Shown piece by piece: positions 1 to 5,923 of a DNA stretch of 6,308 bases. Source of the DNA: Deltaproteobacteria bacterium (GTDB lineage Bacteria; Desulfobacterota; Desulfobacteria; Desulfobacterales; UBA11574). The notes beneath the pieces were generated by a model. It was not told where the DNA came from. It ran no database searches and saw only the letters and a list, made by a program, of their open reading frames with translations. The stretch's first letter is position 1; each line of letters starts with the position of its first letter. Location of the stretch: the NCBI GenBank assembly GCA_019313025.1, contig JAFDCA010000030.1, forward strand, positions 1 through 6,308, in the 5' to 3' direction. The position numbers were made by a program, and so were the translations under genes.

Positions 1-55
1 GCATGTTTAACCATGCACTCTTAGAGTTTATAGAGGCTAATGCAGGACATTGATG

Positions 56-76
56 ATCAAGTTGACTCAACTTGAT
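56..76. promoter_or_regulatory. 21-bp perfect dyad, probable operator for the exporter gene
   Basis: Two perfectly complementary 10-base half-sites, ATCAAGTTGA and TCAACTTGAT, flank a single central C. The dyad lies about 80 bases before the exporter start and overlaps both possible -35 boxes (TTGACT at 62-67 and TTGATA at 72-77), which is where a repressor would act. A TTGA/TCAA core in a long symmetric site is typical of dimeric winged-helix repressors such as MarR-type proteins, but the regulator is not identifiable here. The dyad could fold as RNA (9-bp stem, 3-base loop), but no T-run follows, so a terminator is unlikely. Confidence 0.55.
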
Positions 77-101
77 AGAATTTGGTAATCTTGGTTATTA
101 A
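62..101 (+). promoter_or_regulatory. Candidate sigma70-type promoter region of the exporter gene
   Basis: Two overlapping solutions are visible. One is TTGACT (62-67) with GGTAAT (84-89) at a 16-base spacer. The other is TTGATA (72-77) with TATTAA (96-101) at an 18-base spacer. Each has a 5/6 match at -35 and a 4/6 match at -10. I cannot choose between them by eye. Both place the -35 box inside the 21-bp dyad, which supports repression by a protein bound there. Confidence 0.25.
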
Positions 102-144
102 GGGTTGGGCTTATTTACAACTCATCACACAAACCCCTTGTCTT

Positions 145-150
145 GGAGGA
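145..150 (+). promoter_or_regulatory. Ribosome binding site that sets the exporter start
   Basis: GGAGGA ends 4 bases before the TTG at 155. It overlaps the alternative in-frame TTG at 143, so that upstream codon cannot use it. This makes 155 the start. No ATG in this frame lies near the N-terminus of the family match. Confidence 0.7.
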
Positions 151-154
151 TTTT

Positions 155-781
155 TTGAACTTAGAAGTTTGGATAGCTTTTGTTCTTGCTGCAACGATCG
201 TCCTGGTCATTCCGGGCCCCACAATCCTCTTGGTAATAAGCCAGGCAATATCTCATGGACGAAAGGCAGTAATCCCTCTTGTTGCAGGCGTAACACTTGG
301 TGATTTTACGGCAATGACACTTTCTCTTTTGGGGCTTGGTGCGGTTCTGGCAGCCTCTTCAGCACTTTTTTCCGCACTGAAGTGGATCGGTGCTGTTTAT
401 TTCATATATCTTGGCATCAAACTTTGGCGATCAAACTCAGATAAGCAAAACATCCGTTTGTCGGCAATGAAAACTTCAAACCGGTCCTTATTTAAAAGCG
501 CCTTCTTCGTGACTTCATTGAATCCTAAAAGCATTGCTTTCTTTGTCGCATTTTTGCCACAGTTTATCATTAGCCAGAGTGAAACATTTCCCCAACTTTT
601 ACTTTTAGGGACAACGTTCCTTTTTCTCGCAGCTTTAAATTCGGCATTATATGCAGTCTTTGCCGGTCAGCTTCGTGATAAATTGCAGAATTCAAAAGTA
701 CGTCGGTGGTTAAACCGAGGCGGCGGAAGCGCACTTATTTGCGCCGGACTTGTCACGGCAACACTAAAGCGCTCTTCATAA
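155..781 (+). CDS. LysE/RhtB-family amino-acid exporter
   Basis: This 208-residue inner-membrane protein matches the LysE/RhtB translocator family in length and layout. Family members export amino acids or related small metabolites using the proton gradient, and the substrate cannot be read from sequence. Visible hallmarks are the N-terminal MNLEVWIAF start, the PGP motif at residues 20-22 in the first membrane segment, the glycine-rich second segment (about 42-68), KWIGAVYFIYLGIKLW at about 76-91 ending the first half, and the NPKSIAFFVAFLPQF signature from about 123 opening the second half. About six hydrophobic segments are expected. The TTG start is chosen because GGAGGA stands just before it and because the family begins with this MNLE-type sequence. 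The 48-base gap to the next gene permits co-transcription. The upstream 21-bp dyad suggests ligand-responsive repression, as is common for such exporters. Confidence 0.88.
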   Translation: MNLEVWIAFVLAATIVLVIPGPTILLVISQAISHGRKAVIPLVAGVTLGDFTAMTLSLLGLGAVLAASSALFSALKWIGAVYFIYLGIKLWRSNSDKQNIRLSAMKTSNRSLFKSAFFVTSLNPKSIAFFVAFLPQFIISQSETFPQLLLLGTTFLFLAALNSALYAVFAGQLRDKLQNSKVRRWLNRGGGSALICAGLVTATLKRSS

Positions 782-829
782 TCGGCTGAATTTTAAGCGA
801 CATGTCACCATGTAAACAAGGAGAATTCC

Positions 830-1546
830 ATGCAGGAAGGAAATCATAAAAGCGCATTGATATTAGGTGTTTGTATTTTGTTGGGCTTGGCTTTATTGGG
901 CTATTTTTTAGGGTCTAGTCTCATTAAATTTAAAGCGTTTGAACGTACCGTCACCGTAAAAGGGCTTTCGGAAAAAGAATATCCTGCTGACGTTGCTTTA
1001 TGGCCGATCCATTTTTCATCCGCAAACAATGATTTAGCCAATTTGTATGCATCCATTGAAAAAGATACCGATAAAATCATCGGTTTTTTAAAAAACAATG
1101 GGTTTGAACAACAAGAAATCACCATCTCTCCTCCCAATATTATGGATAAACTTTCCCAAGGGTATGAAAAATCGAAGATAGAATTCAGATATACCGCCAC
1201 ACAAACAATTACAGTCTATTCGAAGAAGATTAAGGATGTCAGAGCTACAATGAACAAATTGGCCGCACTTGGAAAAAAAGGGATCGCCTTTACAGGTTAT
1301 GGGTATCAAAATTCCACAGAATACTTATTCACGAGATTGAATGAGATTAAACCCATCATGGTAGAAGAGGCCACAACCAAAGCAAGAGAAGTTGCCGAGA
1401 AATTCGCAAAGGATTCTAACAGCAAGTTGGGAAAAATAAAAAAGGCCAGACAAGGGCAATTTTCAATTAATAATAGGGACAAAAATAATCCTCACATTAA
1501 AAAAATTAGAGTTGTTTCAACCATAGAGTACTATTTATCTGATTAA
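830..1546 (+). CDS. SIMPL (DUF541) domain protein with N-terminal membrane anchor
   Basis: This 238-residue protein has a short polar N-terminus, one hydrophobic segment at about residues 9-31 (signal anchor or uncleaved signal) and then a SIMPL domain to the end. Recognisable family blocks are ERTVTVKGLSEKEYPADVA at about 38-56, a central ITVYSKKIKDVR strand/helix at about 127-138, the EEATTKAREVAEKFAKDS helix at about 179-196, and the C-terminal block from KLGKIKKARQGQFSI through IKKIRVVSTIEYYLSD. The domain should face the periplasm. SIMPL proteins (BP26/OmpA-associated type) have been linked to envelope structure and oxidative-stress phenotypes, but no reaction is established. The ATG at 830 has AAGGAG at 818-823, 6 bases away. 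The stop lies 16 bases before the next gene, so the two are probably co-transcribed. Base composition is AT-rich. Confidence 0.85.
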   Translation: MQEGNHKSALILGVCILLGLALLGYFLGSSLIKFKAFERTVTVKGLSEKEYPADVALWPIHFSSANNDLANLYASIEKDTDKIIGFLKNNGFEQQEITISPPNIMDKLSQGYEKSKIEFRYTATQTITVYSKKIKDVRATMNKLAALGKKGIAFTGYGYQNSTEYLFTRLNEIKPIMVEEATTKAREVAEKFAKDSNSKLGKIKKARQGQFSINNRDKNNPHIKKIRVVSTIEYYLSD

Positions 1547-1562
1547 ATGGAGCTCATCCGAA

Positions 1563-2627
1563 ATGAATGAAATAATCCTTCGGCCAGAATCAGAAGTTCT
1601 GATTCGTCGGCAGCAACGGATGATGAGCATCGTGCTCAACCGCCCTCGCGCGTTGAACAGCCTTAACCTTGAAATGATTCGTTCAATCAAGCAAATCTTG
1701 GACGAAATAGAGGCCGACGAACGATGCCGTTTCATCCTGTTTTATGGCGCCGGTGAGAAAGGATTCTGCGCCGGTGGAGATGTCAAGGCACTGGCCCGAG
1801 CCATACAGCAAAAAAGCGCTTTGAGTGCAGATCTGATTCTGAAACAAGAGTATGATATGCTCCTAAGACTCCATCGGTTTCCCAAACCGGTGATCGTTCT
1901 TGCCGACGGCATTACCATGGGGGCCGGACTGGGACTGGCTGCTTCGGCCGACATGGCAGTGGCCACAGATCGCACCCGTATGGCCATGCCGGAGACCAGA
2001 ATCGGTTTTTTCCCGGATGTGGGCTCAACCGGCTGGATGTTTGACAAATGCCCGGCAGGTTATCCCGAATATCTGGGACTGACTGGCTATGAAATGAAGG
2101 GCGCCGAAACCGTGCGTGTGGGGTTTGCAACCCATTTGACGTCATCGGATCAACTGCCGGAACTGATAAAAATTCTGGAAGGATATGAGGAAAATCTGCC
2201 GAGTTCGAGAATCCAAGCTGCAAAGCATCTGGCCTCGACACTTGATCCATTTTTTAAAATGGACATTACCGCCAACACTGATATGGACCAATGGGTGGCC
2301 ACCTATTTCAAAGGAAAAAGTTCTCTTATGGACATCATAAAATCACTGAGACAATGCAGTATACAAACCCACCTTTGCGATCAGGTCTTTGAACGACTGG
2401 CGGAGCGATCTCCCACGGCACTGGTGGTAACCCTGAAACTTTTACGGCACAACCAACATCGCCTTCTCGAAGACGTCTTTCAGGCGGAACTCTCGGCAGC
2501 GCGTTTTATTCTGAATCATCCCGATTATGTCGAAGGTGTCAGGGCCCGTTTGGTGGACAAAGACGACCATCCCCTCTGGCAGCCGGATAAAATAGAAGCA
2601 GTCGGAGATTTAGATTTAAAATTGTAA
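1563..2627 (+). CDS. 3-hydroxyisobutyryl-CoA hydrolase-like enoyl-CoA hydratase/isomerase family protein
   Basis: This 354-residue protein has the length and both halves of the HIBCH (ECH_2) branch of the crotonase superfamily, which is longer than ordinary enoyl-CoA hydratases. The known reaction is hydrolysis of 3-hydroxyisobutyryl-CoA (and often 3-hydroxypropionyl-CoA) in valine breakdown, in the cytoplasm. The CoA/oxyanion-hole elements are FCAGGD at 68-73 and ITMGAGLGL at 117-125. The MPET...FPDVG signature puts Glu144 and Asp152 eight residues apart, as are the two catalytic acids of the human enzyme (Glu169/Asp177). The C-terminal SPTALVVTLKLL (283-294) and EGVRARLVDKDDHPLW (324-339) are also typical. 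GAG replaces the more usual GGG in the oxyanion loop. The start has GGAG at 1549-1552, 10 bases upstream. GC is clearly higher than in its neighbours (36/60 at 1741-1800 against 19/60 at 1021-1080). An enoyl-CoA hydratase role is a less likely alternative. Confidence 0.85.
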   Translation: MNEIILRPESEVLIRRQQRMMSIVLNRPRALNSLNLEMIRSIKQILDEIEADERCRFILFYGAGEKGFCAGGDVKALARAIQQKSALSADLILKQEYDMLLRLHRFPKPVIVLADGITMGAGLGLAASADMAVATDRTRMAMPETRIGFFPDVGSTGWMFDKCPAGYPEYLGLTGYEMKGAETVRVGFATHLTSSDQLPELIKILEGYEENLPSSRIQAAKHLASTLDPFFKMDITANTDMDQWVATYFKGKSSLMDIIKSLRQCSIQTHLCDQVFERLAERSPTALVVTLKLLRHNQHRLLEDVFQAELSAARFILNHPDYVEGVRARLVDKDDHPLWQPDKIEAVGDLDLKL

Positions 2628-2725
2628 GTTTATCGGTATTTTTTTAAACTTAATACAGAATTGGTTCTATAAATGCATTAAGGCTTCCTCAAAAGGCATA
2701 AAGCAATAAATGGCATGTGATTACA

Positions 2726-2747
2726 GGCTTTTAAAAGCCAGGTTTTT
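2726..2747 (+). terminator. Weak possible terminator
   Basis: The perfect 14-base palindrome GGCTTTTAAAAGCC (2726-2739) can form a 5-bp stem with a TTAA loop, followed after AGG by five Ts. The stem is short and AT-rich, so the call is tentative. It lies about 100 bases after the hydrolase stop, where the upstream transcription unit could end. No stronger candidate is visible in the gap. Confidence 0.3.
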
Positions 2748-2779
2748 ATAGTATATTCTTGATATCAAAAACTAACTTT

Positions 2780-2829
2780 TGGGTCCAACCGGCAGCGAGT
2801 CTTTGCAGCTTCGCTGCCCTTGAACGCCA
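2780..2829 (+). other. Long imperfect hairpin in the leader of the zipper/winged-helix gene
   Basis: The inner arms GGCAGCGA (2791-2798) and TCGCTGCC (2811-2818) are perfectly complementary around a 12-base loop. Outside a small CC/C internal loop, GTCCAA pairs with TTGAAC at all but one position. A further TGG/CCA pair follows, with one bulged G (2826). The structure ends 6 bases before the AAGGA ribosome binding site (2836-2840), so it would lie in the 5' leader or end just before the transcript. No T-run follows, which argues against a terminator. Its layout recalls an integron attC site, but it is short and lacks the GTT core. The function is unknown. Confidence 0.5.
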
Positions 2830-2846
2830 CATTTGAAGGACAGAAA

Positions 2847-3341
2847 ATGGATATTTTAAATGTACTCGACGCCGTTAAAGGAAAAGTTCTTGATGCCTCC
2901 CATTTCGACATGCTCAAACACGCATATGAACTACAAGATCAAAACATTGTTCAGCTTAGGGATAATAATGATGCTTTGCGAAAGACCAATGAGTTGCTTA
3001 AACAAAGAATAAAAGAGTTAAATGATGAAAATACAATTCTAAAAGAAACTATTAGGAAATACAAAAATAAAACCAAGTCGCTTCCTCGAACATTATTGAC
3101 AGATAATTTCTCTGAAATTGCGGTTAACATTTTAGAACTTTATATTAGCAATAATACTAAAGAGTTGTGGGAAAAATTTATCATTCGTTCACTACCTTTC
3201 AGTAAAATACACGTGCAAGCAGGTCTTGATGAGTTATGCAGGGGAGAACTGATTGCTTCGTATTCTTTTGATCCTCTCCATGGAAAAGAATATTCACTTA
3301 CAGAAAAAGGAGTATACAACCTGGCTAATGAACCTAAATAA
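2847..3341 (+). CDS. Leucine-zipper plus winged-helix-like protein, function unknown
   Basis: This 164-residue soluble protein belongs to no named family I recognise. Residues 30-72 form a strong coiled coil with leucines exactly every seven positions (37, 44, 51, 58, 65) and Ile/Asn at the paired heptad position (I34, N41, N48, I55, N62, I69). This is the pattern of a parallel dimeric zipper. A basic linker (about 70-81) leads to a C-terminal region (about 88-160) that looks like a winged helix, ending in the wing-like stretch GKEYSLTEKGVYNLA. Dimeric DNA binding is a reasonable inference, not a demonstrated role. The start is the ATG at 2847 because AAGGA stands 6 bases before it. An in-frame TTG at 2820 lies inside the upstream hairpin and has no suitable ribosome binding site. 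The gene is AT-rich, stands alone, and is flanked by 11-bp near-repeats. Confidence 0.7.
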   Translation: MDILNVLDAVKGKVLDASHFDMLKHAYELQDQNIVQLRDNNDALRKTNELLKQRIKELNDENTILKETIRKYKNKTKSLPRTLLTDNFSEIAVNILELYISNNTKELWEKFIIRSLPFSKIHVQAGLDELCRGELIASYSFDPLHGKEYSLTEKGVYNLANEPK

Positions 3342-3345
3342 TCTA

Positions 3346-3356
3346 GTCTAACCGGC
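3346..3356 (+). repeat. Near-direct repeat of the hairpin's outer arm
   Basis: GTCTAACCGGC here matches GTCCAACCGGC at 2783-2793 in 10 of 11 bases. The two copies bracket the zipper/winged-helix gene, with this one 4 bases after its stop codon. The second copy has no hairpin of its own. Chance recurrence is possible at this length. A trace of an insertion or a shared binding site is the alternative. Confidence 0.35.
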
Positions 3357-3524
3357 CATTTATTAATATACTTAAACCCACCAACTGCTGAACTGATTGT
3401 CTGAGGCCAAAAAGTTTGTCAAAACCTTACCGAAAAAATAAATTCCCAGTAATAGTATTTTGAATCGAAATCCCTTTGAAAAAGTATTCCGACGAATTCC
3501 TAAAGCCAAGGAAAAATTGTAAAA

Positions 3525-4063
3525 ATGAACTCTGAAACTTTAAAGAATGGTACAGCTGCTTGGGTAGTGAAAACAATTAAGGATTTCATTAATAACTCCC
3601 CCTATAACAGCCTTGCGAGTGAAAAAAATGAAAAGGACTGGATTTTAAAAAAGGCCTGGAAAGAACCAATGGTCGGCTTCTCAAATGGAGCAGACGCCAT
3701 CTATGAAGATTTCAAAAACCACATAGGTGAATTTCACTGGATTCCCGCAGAAATTTTTTCAGAAATATACCCCACGTTATCTTTCTCTTCTGATGAATTG
3801 ACAGTAATTAGCTGGATTTTACCTCAAACCGATATTACAAAAGCAGGTCATCGAAAAGCGTCTAAGATCCCTAATGAAGACTGGATCAGAGCTCGAATTT
3901 TTGGTGAAAAAATCAACGAAAGTGTAATAATTATCTCCAAAATATTGTCGCGGAATATGTTAAGGATAATTATGGATTTCCCGGTCGCGGGGGGTGTGGG
4001 CTTTGTCAAACCGGGGTTCCATGTGAGTCCAAAATTCCATCCTTAAACGGTCTTGAAAAATAA
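3525..4063 (+). pseudogene. Epoxyqueuosine-reductase-like iron-sulfur protein, internally deleted and frameshifted
   Basis: Residues 1-132 (to about 3920) match the N-terminal half of an epoxyqueuosine-reductase-like 4Fe-4S protein family of anaerobes. Landmarks are EPMVGFSNGADAIYEDFK, GEFHWIPAEIF, ELTVISWILPQT and WIRARIFGEKINE. From there this frame runs into unrelated sequence and stops at 4046. The +2 frame from 3920 to the TAA at 4061-4063 encodes the family's C-terminus: KCNNYL, then EYVKDNYGF, then CGLCQTGVPCESKIP. The middle, which in intact members carries the catalytic region and the CxxCxxxCP ferredoxin ligands, is absent. I estimate a loss of around 100-130 codons, with a junction near 3911-3923 that also shifts the frame. 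The start at 3525 has only a distant AAGGA (3508-3512). The product cannot hold its clusters, so this is a relic unless the sequence is misassembled. Confidence 0.75.
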
Positions 4064-4255
4064 ATTCATACGTTATCTTTCCCCTTTCAAAAACTCCAAT
4101 CTTATTGTGTCGTTTAATTTGACGATATTTATCATATCATTTTAGTTCAACAACCACTCTATTATTCAGAACTCTCTGTAAATATATACATATTTTCCAT
4201 ATCGGCATGATGGCTTAAATTTTGCATATCTGAATAAATGGTTGAAAAAAATAAC

Positions 4256-4262
4256 AGGAGAG
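4256..4262 (+). promoter_or_regulatory. Ribosome binding site that sets the lipoprotein start
   Basis: AGGAGAG lies 5 bases before the ATG at 4268. An in-frame ATG at 4238 would place this site inside the coding region and add ten charged or polar residues ahead of the signal peptide. The downstream ATG is therefore preferred. Confidence 0.7.
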
Positions 4263-4267
4263 TTGAG

Positions 4268-4723
4268 ATGAATTATAGAACTCTGAATACAATGATGTTC
4301 CTTATGGTTATTATTTTGTTTCTATTTTCTTACAGCGCATGTAGTACCACCAGTGGAACAGTGGGTTATGAATGGGGCCAAGGAACAGGCAGTGGACATC
4401 CGCATGATATTAAAAAAGCCCCAAAAGGGGGACCACCTCCTCACGCACCGGCCCATGGATATCGGGCTAAATATCAATATCGGTATTATCCTGCCTGCAG
4501 CGTTTACTATGATGCGTATAGAAAATTATATTTCTACCTTGAAGGATCTAATTGGCGGATCTCCGTATCGTTACCTCATACTATACAAGTGGGGCTTGGC
4601 GATCATGTTAACATTGAGACAGATGCCGATAAACCCTATATCTATTACGAAGAACACAAACACAAATATCCGCCAGGCCAATTTAAGAAAAACGGTAAGA
4701 AGAAAAATAAACGGTTTAGTTGA
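4268..4723 (+). CDS. Small putative lipoprotein of a deltaproteobacterial hypothetical family
   Basis: This 151-residue protein opens with a short Arg-containing head, a hydrophobic stretch (about 9-20) and YSAC, giving a lipid-modified Cys at 25. Tyr at -3 of the lipobox is unusual, but the rest fits signal peptidase II processing. The mature part has a Gly/Pro/His-rich linker (about 30-64) and a compact domain (about 65-130) beginning GYRAKYQYRYYPACSVYYD and containing KLYFYLEGSNWRISVSLP and GDHVNIETDADKPYIYYEEH. It ends in KYPPGQFKKNGKKK, a very basic tail. I recognise this RYYP...YFYL...KYPPGQ pattern from unnamed small secreted proteins of Desulfobacterota, and no function is established. 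The envelope location is inferred from the signal. The next gene starts 44 bases on with no visible terminator, so co-transcription with the PilZ gene is plausible. Confidence 0.75.
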   Translation: MNYRTLNTMMFLMVIILFLFSYSACSTTSGTVGYEWGQGTGSGHPHDIKKAPKGGPPPHAPAHGYRAKYQYRYYPACSVYYDAYRKLYFYLEGSNWRISVSLPHTIQVGLGDHVNIETDADKPYIYYEEHKHKYPPGQFKKNGKKKNKRFS

Positions 4724-4767
4724 TATTTGGCTGTTGCGCTGAAACAGGTAAAAGAGAAAGTAAGTTT

Positions 4768-5226
4768 GTGAATATTGTTTGGATAGATCATAGCAATCAA
4801 GCGACGATCATTTGCCCCAAATGCAGATTTGATAAAAATATAGATGCAACGAAATTCAAAAATGCACAAAGAACCCAAAGGGCCAAATGTAAATGTGGCG
4901 AAATTTTTCAATTCACAATCGAATATAGAAGACAATACCGCAAGAATGTTAGACTATCCGGGGAATACAATATTCAGGGAAAAGGACAAAAAGGAGAGAT
5001 AATCATTAGAGATCTTTCATTATCTGGAATAGGCTTTGAAAGTCTGATGCAACATCAAATTTCGCCAGATGATACCTTGGAAGTTATATTTAAACTTGAT
5101 AATCCGTCGAGAAAAGAAATCCGCAAAATAGTCAAAGTTATTTGGGTCGATGACCGCATTATTGGCGCACAATATAATGAAAGAAATTTATATGAAAAGG
5201 ATTTGGCATTTTATCTGAATTTCTAA
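4768..5226 (+). CDS. Zinc-ribbon plus PilZ domain protein, copy 1
   Basis: This 152-residue cytoplasmic protein has two parts. Residues 14-47 form a zinc-ribbon-like knuckle with Cys16 and Cys19 (CPKC) and Cys41 and Cys43 (CKCG). Residues about 52-150 form a PilZ domain, with the RxxxR cyclic-di-GMP motif as RRQYR (54-58) followed by KNVRLSGEY, and the DxSxxG motif as DLSLSG (82-87). PilZ domains bind cyclic-di-GMP and typically tune motility, adhesion or matrix export. The output of this zinc-ribbon version is unknown. The start is taken as GTG at 4768 because it aligns residue for residue with the ATG start of copy 2, giving both 152 residues. Starting upstream (TTG at 4720) would overlap the lipoprotein stop. 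The ribosome binding site is weak (GAGAAAG), which with a GTG start suggests low or coupled translation. Confidence 0.82.
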   Translation: MNIVWIDHSNQATIICPKCRFDKNIDATKFKNAQRTQRAKCKCGEIFQFTIEYRRQYRKNVRLSGEYNIQGKGQKGEIIIRDLSLSGIGFESLMQHQISPDDTLEVIFKLDNPSRKEIRKIVKVIWVDDRIIGAQYNERNLYEKDLAFYLNF

Positions 5227-5261
5227 GCGTGTCGATAATCTGTGATATTAATTACGGCCCG

Positions 5262-5298
5262 AAAACTCCATGTTTCAGAGTTGGGGTTTTGTATTTTT
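5262..5298 (+). terminator. Rho-independent terminator between the two PilZ genes
   Basis: AAAACTCCA (5262-5270) pairs with TGGGGTTTT (5282-5290) over 9 bp, including one G-T pair, around an 11-base loop. GTATTTTT follows. A competing stem, AACTC (5264-5268) with GAGTT (5278-5282), uses the same bases and would leave GGGGTTTT free. The element sits only about 20 bases before the second gene's start region, so that gene depends on read-through or on a promoter inside this short gap. Confidence 0.55.
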
Positions 5299-5320
5299 AT
5301 TGAACTAACGAGGCTGATAA

Positions 5321-5779
5321 ATGGAAAAAGTATATGTACACGAAAACGATCAAGCCATTATAATTTGCCCCAAATGCGGATTAAAGAAAAATATTGATGT
5401 CACGGATTTCAAGAATACTCATAAACGATTGAAGGCCAAATGTTCATGTGGTGAAGTTTTTCGGCTTACCTTGGAATTTCGAAAGCATCACCGAAAGAAA
5501 GTCTGGCTTGATGGTGAATACTTTATCCAGGGAAAAGATGAAAAAGGAGAAATAAACATTGAGGATATTTCATTGGGCGGAATCAGATTTGCCAGTCTTA
5601 AGCCACATTATATTTCCAGAAATGATACCGTTGAATTGAAATTCACTTTAGACGATCCAATGAGAACAAAAATTCAAACACCCGTCACAGTAAAATGGAT
5701 CATCGATCACAGTGTTGGTGGACAGTTTTTCGATCCAAAATCGCTCGAAAAGGATTTAAGGCCTTATCTGAGCTCATAA
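5321..5779 (+). CDS. Zinc-ribbon plus PilZ domain protein, copy 2 (tandem paralogue)
   Basis: This 152-residue paralogue of the preceding gene has the same length and needs no gaps. By hand count 76 of 152 residues are identical. It keeps the zinc-ribbon cysteines (CPKC at 16-19, CSCG at 41-44), the RxxxR motif as RKHHR (54-58) and the DxSxxG motif as DISLGG (82-87), so both copies should be able to bind cyclic-di-GMP. Trp62 replaces Arg62 just after the arginine motif, and several surface positions differ, which suggests different affinity or partners. The ATG has GAGG at 5310-5313, 7 bases away. It lies 94 bases downstream of copy 1, beyond a terminator-like hairpin, so the two genes may be expressed at different levels. 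The divergence indicates an old duplication, not a recent copy or assembly artefact. Confidence 0.83.
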   Translation: MEKVYVHENDQAIIICPKCGLKKNIDVTDFKNTHKRLKAKCSCGEVFRLTLEFRKHHRKKVWLDGEYFIQGKDEKGEINIEDISLGGIRFASLKPHYISRNDTVELKFTLDDPMRTKIQTPVTVKWIIDHSVGGQFFDPKSLEKDLRPYLSS

Positions 5780-5839
5780 TTTGTCATTTAACAGAAACGT
5801 ACCGACAATTATTAAAATTAGGAATTATTTCACTAAAAA

Positions 5840-5868
5840 TTGACAGATCCAATAACTGTAGCTATTTT
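5840..5868 (+). promoter_or_regulatory. Sigma70-type promoter of the selenoprotein gene
   Basis: A perfect -35 box TTGACA (5840-5845) is followed at exactly 17 bases by TATTTT (5863-5868), a 4/6 match to TATAAT. The upstream flank is rich in A/T, as in an UP element. Transcription would begin near 5875 and leave a leader of about 50 bases. It makes the selenoprotein an independent transcription unit. Confidence 0.55.
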
Positions 5869-5923
5869 CATTTAGGTTTTAAAATTATTCAGTCATACAG
5901 ATACTTCTGAGAAGGAGGATGCT

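Noticed and set aside
3..53. Tail of an upstream gene (16 codons open to a TGA at 51-53)
   Set aside because: The open stretch is too short to tell from chance, and the residues match nothing I recognise.
143..157. Exporter start at TTG 143
   Set aside because: The GGAGGA ribosome binding site would fall inside the gene. TTG 155 has correct spacing and matches the family N-terminus.
1742..2250. Two minus-strand open frames (1742-2047 and 1912-2250)
   Set aside because: They are antisense shadows of the GC-rich hydrolase gene. Their translations are low-complexity and match no family.
2625..2652. AT-rich inverted repeat TAAGTTTA/TAAACTTA overlapping the hydrolase stop
   Set aside because: The stem is all weak pairs apart from one G-C, and the T-run is in the loop instead of after the stem. 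It is not a convincing terminator.
2780..2829. Integron attC site ahead of the zipper/winged-helix gene
   Set aside because: The left box GTCCAAC fits RYYYAAC and an extrahelical base is present. However, the right box reads CTTGAAC instead of GTTRRRY, so the recombination triplet is missing. The site is shorter than usual attC sites and no integrase is in view.
4064..4267. Gene or RNA in the AT-rich gap before the lipoprotein
   Set aside because: Only scattered AT-rich promoter-like words are present. No open frame, convincing stem or paired -35/-10 boxes could be supported.
4353..4742. Overlapping 129-residue frame inside the lipoprotein gene
   Set aside because: It is an alternative-frame shadow. 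The lipoprotein frame has a signal peptide, a family-like pattern and a ribosome binding site.
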